Below are positions 1-5,793 of a stretch of 5,870 nt of DNA, piece after piece; positions within the stretch are counted from its first letter, which is position 1, and each line of letters begins with the position of its first letter. The stretch covers positions 1 through 5,870 of the forward strand of contig JAVVEM010000079.1 of assembly GCA_032250805.1 (NCBI GenBank), given 5' to 3'. The stretch is from B18-G4 sp032250805 (GTDB lineage: Bacteria > Bacteroidota > Bacteroidia > Bacteroidales > B18-G4). The notes beneath the pieces were generated by a model. The model worked only from the letters and a program-made list of their open reading frames with translations. It did not search any database and was not told where the DNA came from. Position numbers and translations under genes: made by a program.

Positions 1-53
1 TGCAATTTACTTCTGCGTTCCTTGTTCCATGTTCGGTGTTCGATATTCATTTG
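1..53 (-). repeat. GAACA-type heptamer array, minus orientation
   Basis: Read on the minus strand this is a heptamer series of the form NNGAACA. On the + strand the units are cgttcct, tgttcca, tgttcgg and tgttcga at 16-43. Positions 30-52, reverse-complemented, match 5709-5731 at 22 of 23 bases, so the same repeat family borders the cluster on both sides in opposite orientation. An ATG at 36 lies inside the array and is in frame with the downstream transferase, but I do not take it as the gene start. Confidence 0.8.
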
Positions 54-66
54 TGCTCATGCGGTC

Positions 67-98
67 GTGAGTTCGTGAGCTCGTGTGCTCGTGAGTTC
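67..98 (+). repeat. Octamer tandem array before the sugar transferase
   Basis: Four octamers run without gaps: gtgagttc (67-74), gtgagctc (75-82), gtgtgctc (83-90) and gtgagttc (91-98). An A-run and the transferase ATG at 114 follow. No function is visible. The array may be part of the transcribed leader. Confidence 0.85.
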
Positions 99-113
99 GA
101 AAAAAAAATCATA

Positions 114-791
114 ATGTACAAATCCTACATTAAACGCATCATCGATCTGCTCCTGGCACTGATCGCCATCCTGATCCTGACGCCTTTCATGATCCCGATC
201 GTGATCGGCTTATTGCTCACCGGCGAGCACTACGTCTTCTACTTCCAGGAACGGATCGGCTACAAAAACAAGCCCTTTAAGATATGGAAGTTCGCCACCA
301 TGCTCCGTGCCAGTCCGAAGCTGGGCACCGGCAGTCTGACCCTGCGCAACGACCCCCGCCTGATGCCCATGGGCAGGTTTTTACGCAAGACCAAGATCAA
401 CGAGATACCGCAGGTGATCAACGTTTTGCTGGGCAGCATGTCGGTAGTGGGGCCGCGCCCCCTGATGGCGGTCGACTTTAAAAAGTTTCCTGAGGCGATA
501 CGCGATAAGGTTTACCAATCGCGTCCGGGCATTACGGGCATCGGCTCCATCATCTTCCGCGACGAAGAGAAGTGGATCAGCGAATCAGGCATGGACCCGC
601 ATGAATTCGACAAAAAATTCATCGCCCCCTATAAAGGCGCACTCGAGATCTGGTACCAGGAAAATATTTCGTTTGTTACCGATGTAAAGCTGGTGATTTG
701 TACGGTTTGGGTGATACTTTTTCCGCATTCGGAATTGCCGTATCGGTTTTTCAATGAATTGCCTGCGAAACCCGTAGAACTAACTGAATAA
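114..791 (+). CDS. Small sugar transferase (monotopic phosphoglycosyl transferase, PglC/WcaJ catalytic-domain family)
   Basis: This 225-residue protein belongs to the bacterial sugar transferase family. Such enzymes move a sugar phosphate from a UDP-sugar to undecaprenyl phosphate at the inner membrane, starting a glycan unit. Residues 11-36 are hydrophobic with Thr23-Pro24, like the Ser-Pro kink of the PglC re-entrant helix. A basic and aromatic stretch follows (QERIGY, 45-50), then the catalytic region with N96-E97-I-P-Q, GSMSVVGPRP (107-116) and PGITG near 143-147. The length fits the minimal PglC-like form, without the multi-helix N-terminus of WcaJ/WbaP. The Met at 114 is preferred over the in-frame ATG at 36 because the earlier one adds 26 residues encoded by repeat DNA. 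The usual Asp-Glu dyad reads Asn-Glu here. The family call is firm. Substrate sugar is unknown. Confidence 0.9.
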   Translation: MYKSYIKRIIDLLLALIAILILTPFMIPIVIGLLLTGEHYVFYFQERIGYKNKPFKIWKFATMLRASPKLGTGSLTLRNDPRLMPMGRFLRKTKINEIPQVINVLLGSMSVVGPRPLMAVDFKKFPEAIRDKVYQSRPGITGIGSIIFRDEEKWISESGMDPHEFDKKFIAPYKGALEIWYQENISFVTDVKLVICTVWVILFPHSELPYRFFNELPAKPVELTE

Positions 792-798
792 TTTTTCT

Positions 799-879
799 AC
801 CGCCAAGGACGCAAAGCAGGCACAAAGAAGCCAAAGGAAATCTTCGTGGCCTTTGCGCGTAACTCGTGTTCTTTGTGGT
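799..879. repeat. Imperfect palindromic intergenic element
   Basis: This fills most of the 105-bp gap between the transferase and the fusion gene. Its ends, accgcc (799-804) and tttgtggt (872-879), and its internal words (gcaaag, cacaaag, ccaaagg against cctttgcg and ctttgtgg) make an imperfect inverted repeat. The best inner stem is caaagg (832-837) with cctttg (850-855) around a 12-base loop. From memory, similar 'accacaaagacacaaag' elements are dispersed in many Bacteroidota and other genomes. It could form RNA structure, but no T-run follows, so I do not call it a terminator. Confidence 0.6.
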
Positions 880-896
880 AAAAAAAACTACATCGA

Positions 897-2732
897 ATGG
901 ATTTTATAACCAACATAATAAAACTCAAACCAGAAAGGATCAACGAATACATCATCCTCCATAAGCATGTATTCCCTGATGTCCTGGACCGTATCGCTGC
1001 CTCCAACATCCGCAACTACAGCATTTTCCTGCATGATGACCTGCTCTTTTCATTCTATGAATACCACGGCGAAGACCATGATGCAGATATGGCTGCCATG
1101 GCCGGTGACCAAAGCACCCGCGAATGGTGGACACTCACCGAACCCATGCAATCGCCCCTGCCCGGCCGCAAAAATGGCGGATGGTGGACGGAGACAGGAA
1201 AGGTTTTTCAAAGGATAAATGACACAGTTGTAAATGAACCCCTGGATATAAAACGATATGCATTTGTTGGGATGGGGAGAAAGAGAGATGAGGAGAAAGG
1301 GAGAGAGGGAGATGGGGGGAAGTATCGCGGCATTCGGAATTCAGAACTCGGCACTCGGCACCATTGTCATCCCGGGCGAAGTCGGGGAGCGGCACTCATC
1401 CTGGGGATCCGCCAGCTCCACCTCAGCATCCACAACGACCGGGTATTTCTCTACATCGAAGCATTTGAAGATGTGGAAGAAAACAAACTCAATGAACTGA
1501 AATCGCTCGTATCGGATCAACTTCCCGGCAGTGGAACACCGGAATGGATCGCAATGAAGCCGGTCTTCCATACCGATATGCCCAAAACAAAAAAGGTGTT
1601 CGTCACCGGCTGTTTCGATATGCTGCACAGTGGTCACATTGCTTTTATCGAAGAAGCTTCCCGCCACGGCGAACTCTATGTGAGCATCGGCTCCGACGAA
1701 AATGTGCAGCAGCTCAAGGGCCGTTATCCTGTCAACAACCAGGAAGAACGCATGTATATGCTGAAGTCGCTGAAATATGTAAAAGAATGTTTGCTCAACA
1801 CCGGCTTCGGCATTATGGACTTCACCGAAGAACTTAAAAAGGTTCAACCCGATATCTTTATCGTAAATGAAGACGGCAACACCCCTGCCAAAGCAGCATT
1901 TTGCCATGAACACGGCATCGAATACAAGGTGCTCAAACGTATTCCCCATGCCAACCTGCCACGGCGCTCCACCACCGGCCTGCGACAGGAATGCAGCATT
2001 CCCTACCGCATCGACATCGCCGGCGGCTGGCTCGACCAGCCATGGGTCTCGAAGCACCATCCCGGTCCGGTAATTACGGTATCTGTCGAACCTACCATAG
2101 AGTTCAACTACCGCAGCGGCATGGCCACCAGCACACGCCGCAAAGCCATCGAAATATGGAAGACCGCCATCCCGGCCGGCGACAGGGAACAATTGGCAAA
2201 GCTCCTGTTTACCTACGAAAATCCTCCCGGAACCAAGGAAGTGGCTGGCTCGCAGGACGCCCTCGGCATTGTCATGCCGGGCGTAAACAAACTGAATTAT
2301 GCAGGAGAATACTGGCCCCATGCCATCGACAGTAATCACGATGAAGACATCCTGCAATGGCTCGAAGGGGTGTTGTGCCTTGTCCCGCTTGGGCCGCGCG
2401 TACAGGATTACAATGTTCTGGACAATACCAGCATCAATGCACAAGGCGCCAAAGCACTGTCGGTAGCGGCAGAAGCCTGCTGGGAGGCGATCATGGACAA
2501 AGACACGGGTGCCCTGGGCACATATATGCGTGCATCGTTCGAAGCCCAGGCCGCCATGTTCCCCAATATGGTGGATGAAACGATATTGGCCGGTATCGCA
2601 GCTTATCGCGACCGGGTGTCCGGCTGGAAACTCTCCGGCGCCGGTGGTGGCGGATACCTGATCCTTGTGGCGGATAAACCGCTCGAAGGTGCAGTGAAGA
2701 TCAGGATCAAAAGGAAAGCAAACCTTTATTAA
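897..2732 (+). CDS. Fusion: RhaM-type mutarotase, degenerate second mutarotase, cytidylyltransferase-fold domain, GHMP sugar kinase
   Basis: This 611-residue protein is probably a cytosolic enzyme that activates a free 6-deoxy sugar. Residues 1-105 form a complete mutarotase of the L-rhamnose mutarotase family, with Y18, H22, Y41 and W77-W78 at the positions I recall as active-site residues of E. coli RhaM. A second copy starts at IKRYAFVGM (118-126) and resumes at 170-227, ending in WIAMKPVFH. Its first helix is replaced by repeat-encoded sequence (127-169). Residues 228-363 are a nucleotidyltransferase of the HxGH cytidylyltransferase fold: GCFDMLHSGH (238-247) and a closing STTGLR (358-363). 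Residues 365-611 are a GHMP kinase: PYRIDIAGGWLDQP (369-382), a variant phosphate loop SGMATST (407-413), QD (453-454, likely catalytic Asp) and GAGGGG (581-586). Met228 (ATG at 1578) could be an internal start for a kinase/nucleotidyltransferase without mutarotase. The FucP and Gmd neighbours suggest L-fucose as substrate. The domain calls are strong, the substrate and nucleotide are inference. Confidence 0.85.
   Translation: MDFITNIIKLKPERINEYIILHKHVFPDVLDRIAASNIRNYSIFLHDDLLFSFYEYHGEDHDADMAAMAGDQSTREWWTLTEPMQSPLPGRKNGGWWTETGKVFQRINDTVVNEPLDIKRYAFVGMGRKRDEEKGREGDGGKYRGIRNSELGTRHHCHPGRSRGAALILGIRQLHLSIHNDRVFLYIEAFEDVEENKLNELKSLVSDQLPGSGTPEWIAMKPVFHTDMPKTKKVFVTGCFDMLHSGHIAFIEEASRHGELYVSIGSDENVQQLKGRYPVNNQEERMYMLKSLKYVKECLLNTGFGIMDFTEELKKVQPDIFIVNEDGNTPAKAAFCHEHGIEYKVLKRIPHANLPRRSTTGLRQECSIPYRIDIAGGWLDQPWVSKHHPGPVITVSVEPTIEFNYRSGMATSTRRKAIEIWKTAIPAGDREQLAKLLFTYENPPGTKEVAGSQDALGIVMPGVNKLNYAGEYWPHAIDSNHDEDILQWLEGVLCLVPLGPRVQDYNVLDNTSINAQGAKALSVAAEACWEAIMDKDTGALGTYMRASFEAQAAMFPNMVDETILAGIAAYRDRVSGWKLSGAGGGGYLILVADKPLEGAVKIRIKRKANLY
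1269..1403 (+). repeat. Composite intergenic-type repeat inside the fusion gene
   Basis: Three blocks follow each other inside the reading frame. First is a nearly pure purine tract (1269-1322). Then come heptamers attcgga, attcaga, actcggc, actcggc (1332-1359), the last two matching the array at 5766-5779. Last is an imperfect hairpin, tcatcccgggcgaagtcggg (1368-1387), like a dispersed REP-type element that I recall from many genomes. The encoded residues 127-169 are Gly/Arg/Glu-rich and unlike any enzyme domain. They replace the stretch that should hold the first helix of the second mutarotase copy. Confidence 0.75.
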
Positions 2733-2794
2733 GAATCCCTATTTCTCTAAACCCGGCATAAAACCGGATTTAAAAATCCTGAACCCGGACACAT

Positions 2795-4057
2795 TTGAAA
2801 AATACAAAACAAGCACAACTTTTCATTGTCAACGGAAGAAACTATCTCTTCCCCTTTATCCTGATCACCACCCTCTTTCTGATCTGGGGTTTTGCACATT
2901 CCTTGCTGGATGTGCTGAACAAGCATTTCCAGGTGGTGCTGGGGGTGTCGAAGATGGAGTCGGGGTTTATACAGGCTGCCGTATATGGCGGATATTTCCT
3001 GGCTGCCCTGCCTGCCGGATTGTTTATTAAACGCTACGGTTTTAAAAAGGGCATCATCCTCGGGCTGCTGCTGGTGGCCGCCGGGTCCTTTCTCTTCATC
3101 CCGGCCTCGGGCATCAGGGCCTTCTGGGCCTTCCTGCTGGCCCTGTTTATTATCGCCTGCGGACTGGCCAGCCTCGAAACGGCTGCCAACCCTTATACCA
3201 CGGTGCTGGGTCCGAAGAGATCGGCGGCGCGGCGTATCAACCTCGCACAGTCATTTAATGCTGTGGGCTGGATCCTCGGGCCACTGATCGGATCGGCCAT
3301 TATCCTTGCTGCTGAAAAGGGCGAGGGAAAAGAGTTCAGCTCGCTGGCCATCCCCTATATGGGGCTTGGTATCGTGGTGCTGCTTGTCGGACTGTTCTTT
3401 TACTTCACCAAACTCCCCGACCTGGTTGAGGAAGACGATGACGACAGCATTGAAAGTATTCCTGCCGGCAGGCCGGCGATCCCGTTCTGGAAGCAACGGC
3501 ATTTCCGCCTGGCTGTGGTGGCACAATTCTTTTACGTTGCCGCACAAACCGGCGTAAACAGTTTTTTCATCAACTACGTTACGGAGGCCCTCCCCGTGCT
3601 GTCCGACGAAAATGCCGGATATATCCTGGCTTTCGGCGGCATGGGCATGTTCTGGCTCGGACGCCTGTCGGGAAGCTACCTCATGGGACGCTGGAGTCCG
3701 GTAAAACTGCTCAGCCTCTATGCCTTCATGAACATCATTATGATGGCGCTGGTGGTGGCCGGGCTCGGCTGGATATCGGTCGTCGCACTCTTCAGTACTT
3801 ACTTTTTTATGTCGATCATGTTCCCCACCATTTTTGCGCTGGGCATAAAAGATCTGGGAAGGCAAGCCAAACAGGCTTCTTCATATATCGTTATGGCCAT
3901 CATCGGCGGCGCCCTCTGCCCTCCCCTTATGGGCTGGATGGCCGATGTGTGGGCTATGAATGTGGGATTTATTCTCCCACTTATCTGTTTTGGCGTAGTG
4001 CTGATGTATGGATTGCAAAACCGGAAAGAACAGGAGGGAAAGGGACTCCTTGAATAG
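2795..4057 (+). CDS. fucP: FucP-type L-fucose:proton symporter (MFS)
   Basis: This 420-residue inner-membrane transporter belongs to the FucP/sugar:proton symporter family of the major facilitator superfamily and imports a free hexose or 6-deoxyhexose with a proton. About 12 hydrophobic segments are visible, six on each side of an acidic central loop (EEDDDD, 212-217). Family signatures are LETAANP at 127-133 followed by VLGP, RINLAQSFN (147-155), and PTIFALGIKDLG (344-355). Asp39 and Glu128 align with Asp46 and Glu135 of E. coli FucP, the residues implicated in proton coupling. The start is a TTG. A TGA at 2780-2782 closes the frame upstream, and the next in-frame ATG (about 2954) would remove the first membrane helix. 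The 62-bp gap after the fusion gene suggests co-transcription. Glucose/galactose transport (GluP type) cannot be excluded, but context favours fucose. Confidence 0.88.
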   Translation: MKNTKQAQLFIVNGRNYLFPFILITTLFLIWGFAHSLLDVLNKHFQVVLGVSKMESGFIQAAVYGGYFLAALPAGLFIKRYGFKKGIILGLLLVAAGSFLFIPASGIRAFWAFLLALFIIACGLASLETAANPYTTVLGPKRSAARRINLAQSFNAVGWILGPLIGSAIILAAEKGEGKEFSSLAIPYMGLGIVVLLVGLFFYFTKLPDLVEEDDDDSIESIPAGRPAIPFWKQRHFRLAVVAQFFYVAAQTGVNSFFINYVTEALPVLSDENAGYILAFGGMGMFWLGRLSGSYLMGRWSPVKLLSLYAFMNIIMMALVVAGLGWISVVALFSTYFFMSIMFPTIFALGIKDLGRQAKQASSYIVMAIIGGALCPPLMGWMADVWAMNVGFILPLICFGVVLMYGLQNRKEQEGKGLLE

Positions 4058-4073
4058 AGAATAAAGAACAAGG

Positions 4074-4091
4074 AATAAGAATAAGAATAAG
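4074..4091 (+). repeat. Hexamer array (aataag x3)
   Basis: Three exact aataag copies lie just after the fucP stop, within the purine-rich stretch 4058-4095. This is the first of five different short-period arrays in the 339-bp fucP-gmd gap. I see no gene anywhere in 4058-4396. Confidence 0.7.
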
Positions 4092-4103
4092 GAAGTTTGT
4101 AAA

Positions 4104-4138
4104 TTTACACTTTACACTTTACAGTGTACAGTTTACAT
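4104..4138 (+). repeat. Heptamer array (tttacac family)
   Basis: Five contiguous heptamers: tttacac, tttacac, tttacag, tgtacag, tttacat. A further tttacag follows at 4140-4146. The drift between units while the 7-base register holds suggests expansion from a short seed followed by point changes. Confidence 0.8.
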
Positions 4139-4180
4139 TTTTACAGATTGTTGACCAGCACCATTGCGTCCTTGAGAGAC

Positions 4181-4225
4181 AAGTGAGCTAAAGTGAACTA
4201 AAGTGAGCTAAAGTGAACTAAAGTT
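4181..4225 (+). repeat. Decamer array (aagtgaRcta x4)
   Basis: Four decamers alternate exactly, aagtgagcta then aagtgaacta, repeated twice (4181-4220). A partial fifth unit follows (aagtt). The alternation suggests duplication of a 20-base unit. No spacers are present, so this is not a CRISPR array. Confidence 0.88.
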
Positions 4226-4233
4226 AAATATAA

Positions 4234-4305
4234 CCATTTAGCCATTTAACCATTTAGCCATGAAACCATGAAACACTGAAGCACTGAAACCCTAAAACAC
4301 TGATT
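4234..4305 (+). repeat. Drifting octamer array, nine units
   Basis: Nine octamers stay in register: ccatttag, ccatttaa, ccatttag, ccatgaaa, ccatgaaa, cactgaag, cactgaaa, ccctaaaa, cactgatt. The word changes step by step from one end to the other while the period stays at 8. Confidence 0.85.
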
Positions 4306-4329
4306 CAAAGCTCTAAACCCTCATACCTT

Positions 4330-4392
4330 ATCCAGAATCCAGCATCCAGAATCCAGTATCCAGAATCAAGTATCCAGCATCCAGAATCCAGT
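4330..4392 (+). repeat. Heptamer array (atccagN x9) abutting the gmd start
   Basis: Nine contiguous heptamers of the form atccagN (a, c or t in the last place; one unit reads atcaagt) end 4 bp before the gmd ATG at 4397. The leader next to gmd therefore consists of repeat DNA with no recognisable Shine-Dalgarno sequence. Copy-number change here could alter gmd translation, which is inference. Confidence 0.9.
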
Positions 4393-4396
4393 AACC

Positions 4397-5545
4397 ATGA
4401 ACCCAACCGCACTCATCACCGGCATCACCGGACAGGACGGCGCTTATCTTGCCGAATTTCTTATTAAAAAAGGCTATGTTGTGCATGGCATCAAGCGCCG
4501 CTCATCATCCTTTAACACCGAACGTATCGACCATCTGTACCAGGATCCGCATATCGAAGACCGCAAGCTGATCCTGCACTATGGCGACCTTACCGACAGC
4601 ATGAACCTCACACGCATCATCCAGGAGGTGCGTCCGGCCGAGATCTATAACCTCGCCGCCATGAGCCATGTAAAAGTAAGCTTCGACACCCCCGAATATA
4701 CCGCCAATGCCGACGGTCTGGGCACGCTGCGCATCCTCGAAGCGGTGCGCCTGCTGGGCCTTGCCGGGCATACACGCATATACCAGGCTTCCACCAGCGA
4801 GCTCTTCGGACTGGTGCAGGAGGTGCCGCAAACCGAAAAAACACCATTCTACCCGCGCTCGCCCTATGGCGTGGCCAAGCTCTATGCTTACTGGATCACG
4901 GTAAATTACCGCGAAGCCTACGGACTGCATGCCAGCAACGGCATCCTCTTCAATCACGAGTCGCCCATACGCGGCGAGACATTCGTTACACGAAAGATCA
5001 CCAGGGCACTCAGCCGCATCGCCCTCGGCATGCAGGACAAACTGTTCCTGGGAAACCTCTCCGCCTCGCGCGACTGGGGCCATGCCAAAGACTATGTCAA
5101 AGCCATGTACCTCGTCCTGCAACAGGATGAGCCCGACGACTATGTGATCGCTACCGGCATCAGTACCAGCATCCGCGACTTTGTGAAACTGGCAGCGGCC
5201 GGGATGGGACTCAATATCGAATTTAAAGGCCGCGGGGCGGAAGAAAAAGGATATATCGCCTCCGTCGACGAAGGCCTGTTCACCGAAAAAGTGGGCGCCG
5301 GATATCTCTCTGCCATCAAAAAACGCGATAACTGCTGCATCGCCGTCGATCCCGAATATTTCCGTCCAACCGAAGTGGATTCGCTCATCGGCGACGCCAC
5401 AAAAGCAAAGGAAAAGTTGGGCTGGCAACCCGAATACAACCTGCAAGGACTCATTAAAGAGATGATGACGGCCGACATCCGCCTGATGAAAAAAGATGCC
5501 CATCTGAAGGATGGCGGGTATCAGACGTTGAATTATTTTGAATAA
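4397..5545 (+). CDS. gmd: GDP-mannose 4,6-dehydratase
   Basis: This 382-residue cytosolic enzyme converts GDP-D-mannose to GDP-4-keto-6-deoxy-D-mannose, the first step to GDP-L-fucose, GDP-D-rhamnose and GDP-perosamine. It is an extended short-chain dehydrogenase: the dinucleotide-binding TGITGQDG is at 8-15, NLAAMSHVKVSF at 85-96, the catalytic set STSE (132-135) with Tyr157 and Lys161 in YGVAK, and the family-typical NGILFNHESP, RDWGHAKDYV and PEYFRPTEVD follow. It is collinear with E. coli Gmd (about 373 residues) nearly to the end, with extra length mainly in the segment after EEKG (about residues 291-316). The ATG at 4397 fits the family N-terminus exactly. It lies 339 bp after fucP, so it may have its own promoter. 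No fcl, rmd or per gene is present here to show the final sugar. Confidence 0.97.
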   Translation: MNPTALITGITGQDGAYLAEFLIKKGYVVHGIKRRSSSFNTERIDHLYQDPHIEDRKLILHYGDLTDSMNLTRIIQEVRPAEIYNLAAMSHVKVSFDTPEYTANADGLGTLRILEAVRLLGLAGHTRIYQASTSELFGLVQEVPQTEKTPFYPRSPYGVAKLYAYWITVNYREAYGLHASNGILFNHESPIRGETFVTRKITRALSRIALGMQDKLFLGNLSASRDWGHAKDYVKAMYLVLQQDEPDDYVIATGISTSIRDFVKLAAAGMGLNIEFKGRGAEEKGYIASVDEGLFTEKVGAGYLSAIKKRDNCCIAVDPEYFRPTEVDSLIGDATKAKEKLGWQPEYNLQGLIKEMMTADIRLMKKDAHLKDGGYQTLNYFE

Positions 5546-5578
5546 AGAATCCGGGGGAAAACTATACAGTATATAAAA

Positions 5579-5606
5579 GGGACAAGGGACAGGGGACAAG
5601 GGACAA
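5579..5606 (+). repeat. Heptamer array (gggacaa x4)
   Basis: Four contiguous heptamers: gggacaa, gggacag, gggacaa, gggacaa. They lie 33 bp after the gmd stop. In between is a small perfect inverted repeat, tatac-a-gtata (5563-5573), too short to call a terminator. Confidence 0.85.
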
Positions 5607-5612
5607 GGAATA

Positions 5613-5640
5613 ATGAACACTGAACATGGAACACAGAACG
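5613..5640 (+). repeat. GAACA-type heptamer array, plus orientation
   Basis: Contiguous heptamers atgaaca, ctgaaca, tggaaca and cagaacg follow the gggacaa array after a 6-base spacer. They share the NNGAACA pattern seen on the minus strand at 16-43. Confidence 0.8.
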
Positions 5641-5664
5641 TAGAAGTTTTTACGAATACTTATT

Positions 5665-5688
5665 CCCCTTCTCCTTGAGGAGAGGGGG
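5665..5688. repeat. GC-rich hairpin element
   Basis: ccccttctcc (5665-5674) can pair with ggagaggggg (5679-5688) over ten positions, with one G-T pair, around a ttga loop. It is followed by ttagggggtgagg. From memory, this kind of element is widespread between Bacteroidota genes. Only two T's follow, so it is not a canonical intrinsic terminator, though it could stabilise the 3' end of gmd mRNA. Confidence 0.65.
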
Positions 5689-5747
5689 TTAGGGGGTGAG
5701 GGGCATTGAAATGAATATCGAACACTGAACAAGGAACATGGAAGTTT
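5681..5747 (+). repeat. Direct repeat, copy A
   Basis: This shares a 33-base identical core (5704-5736) with copy B at 5809-5841, plus flanking agagggggttagggg upstream and aacatggaagttt at the end. Relative to copy B it has 8 extra bases (gtgagggg) before the core and lacks a 7-base unit near the end. It contains GAACA heptamers (5718-5738). Confidence 0.88.
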
Positions 5748-5765
5748 ATTCATTCGGCAATCAAC

Positions 5766-5786
5766 ACTCGGCACTCGGCACTCGGA
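5766..5786 (+). repeat. Heptamer array (actcggc x3)
   Basis: Units actcggc, actcggc and actcgga lie between the two direct-repeat copies. The same words occur inside the fusion gene at 1346-1359. Confidence 0.85.
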
Positions 5787-5793
5787 ACTCTTT

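Noticed and set aside
36..113. Upstream in-frame ATG giving a 26-residue N-terminal extension of the sugar transferase
   Set aside because: The extension is encoded by heptamer and octamer repeats. The family N-terminus fits the ATG at 114, which places Pro24 at the same position as the PglC kink.
1269..1403. Simple insertion of a repeat into an otherwise intact second mutarotase
   Set aside because: Removing the repeat leaves the domain about 27 residues short, including its first helix, so sequence was replaced rather than only added.
1341..2444. Long minus-strand open frame opposite the fusion gene
   Set aside because: The protein shows no recognisable family, and its length is explained by codon bias of the well-supported + strand gene.
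4096..4141. Possible Bacteroidota-type promoter (TTTG and TAnnTTTG boxes) before gmd
   Set aside because: A TTTG at 4096 and a near match tacatttt at 4134 exist, but the spacing of about 34 bases is far from the usual 19-21, and both lie in or beside a repeat array.
4104..4392. Possible CRISPR array
   Set aside because: The units are 7-10 bases in direct tandem with no spacers, and the word changes between arrays.
4505..5620. Long minus-strand open frame opposite gmd
   Set aside because: It is the antisense of a clear gmd gene and extends into repeat DNA. No domain is recognisable.
5563..5688. Intrinsic terminator after gmd
   Set aside because: The tatac-a-gtata repeat is too short and the 5665-5688 hairpin lacks a T-run on either strand.
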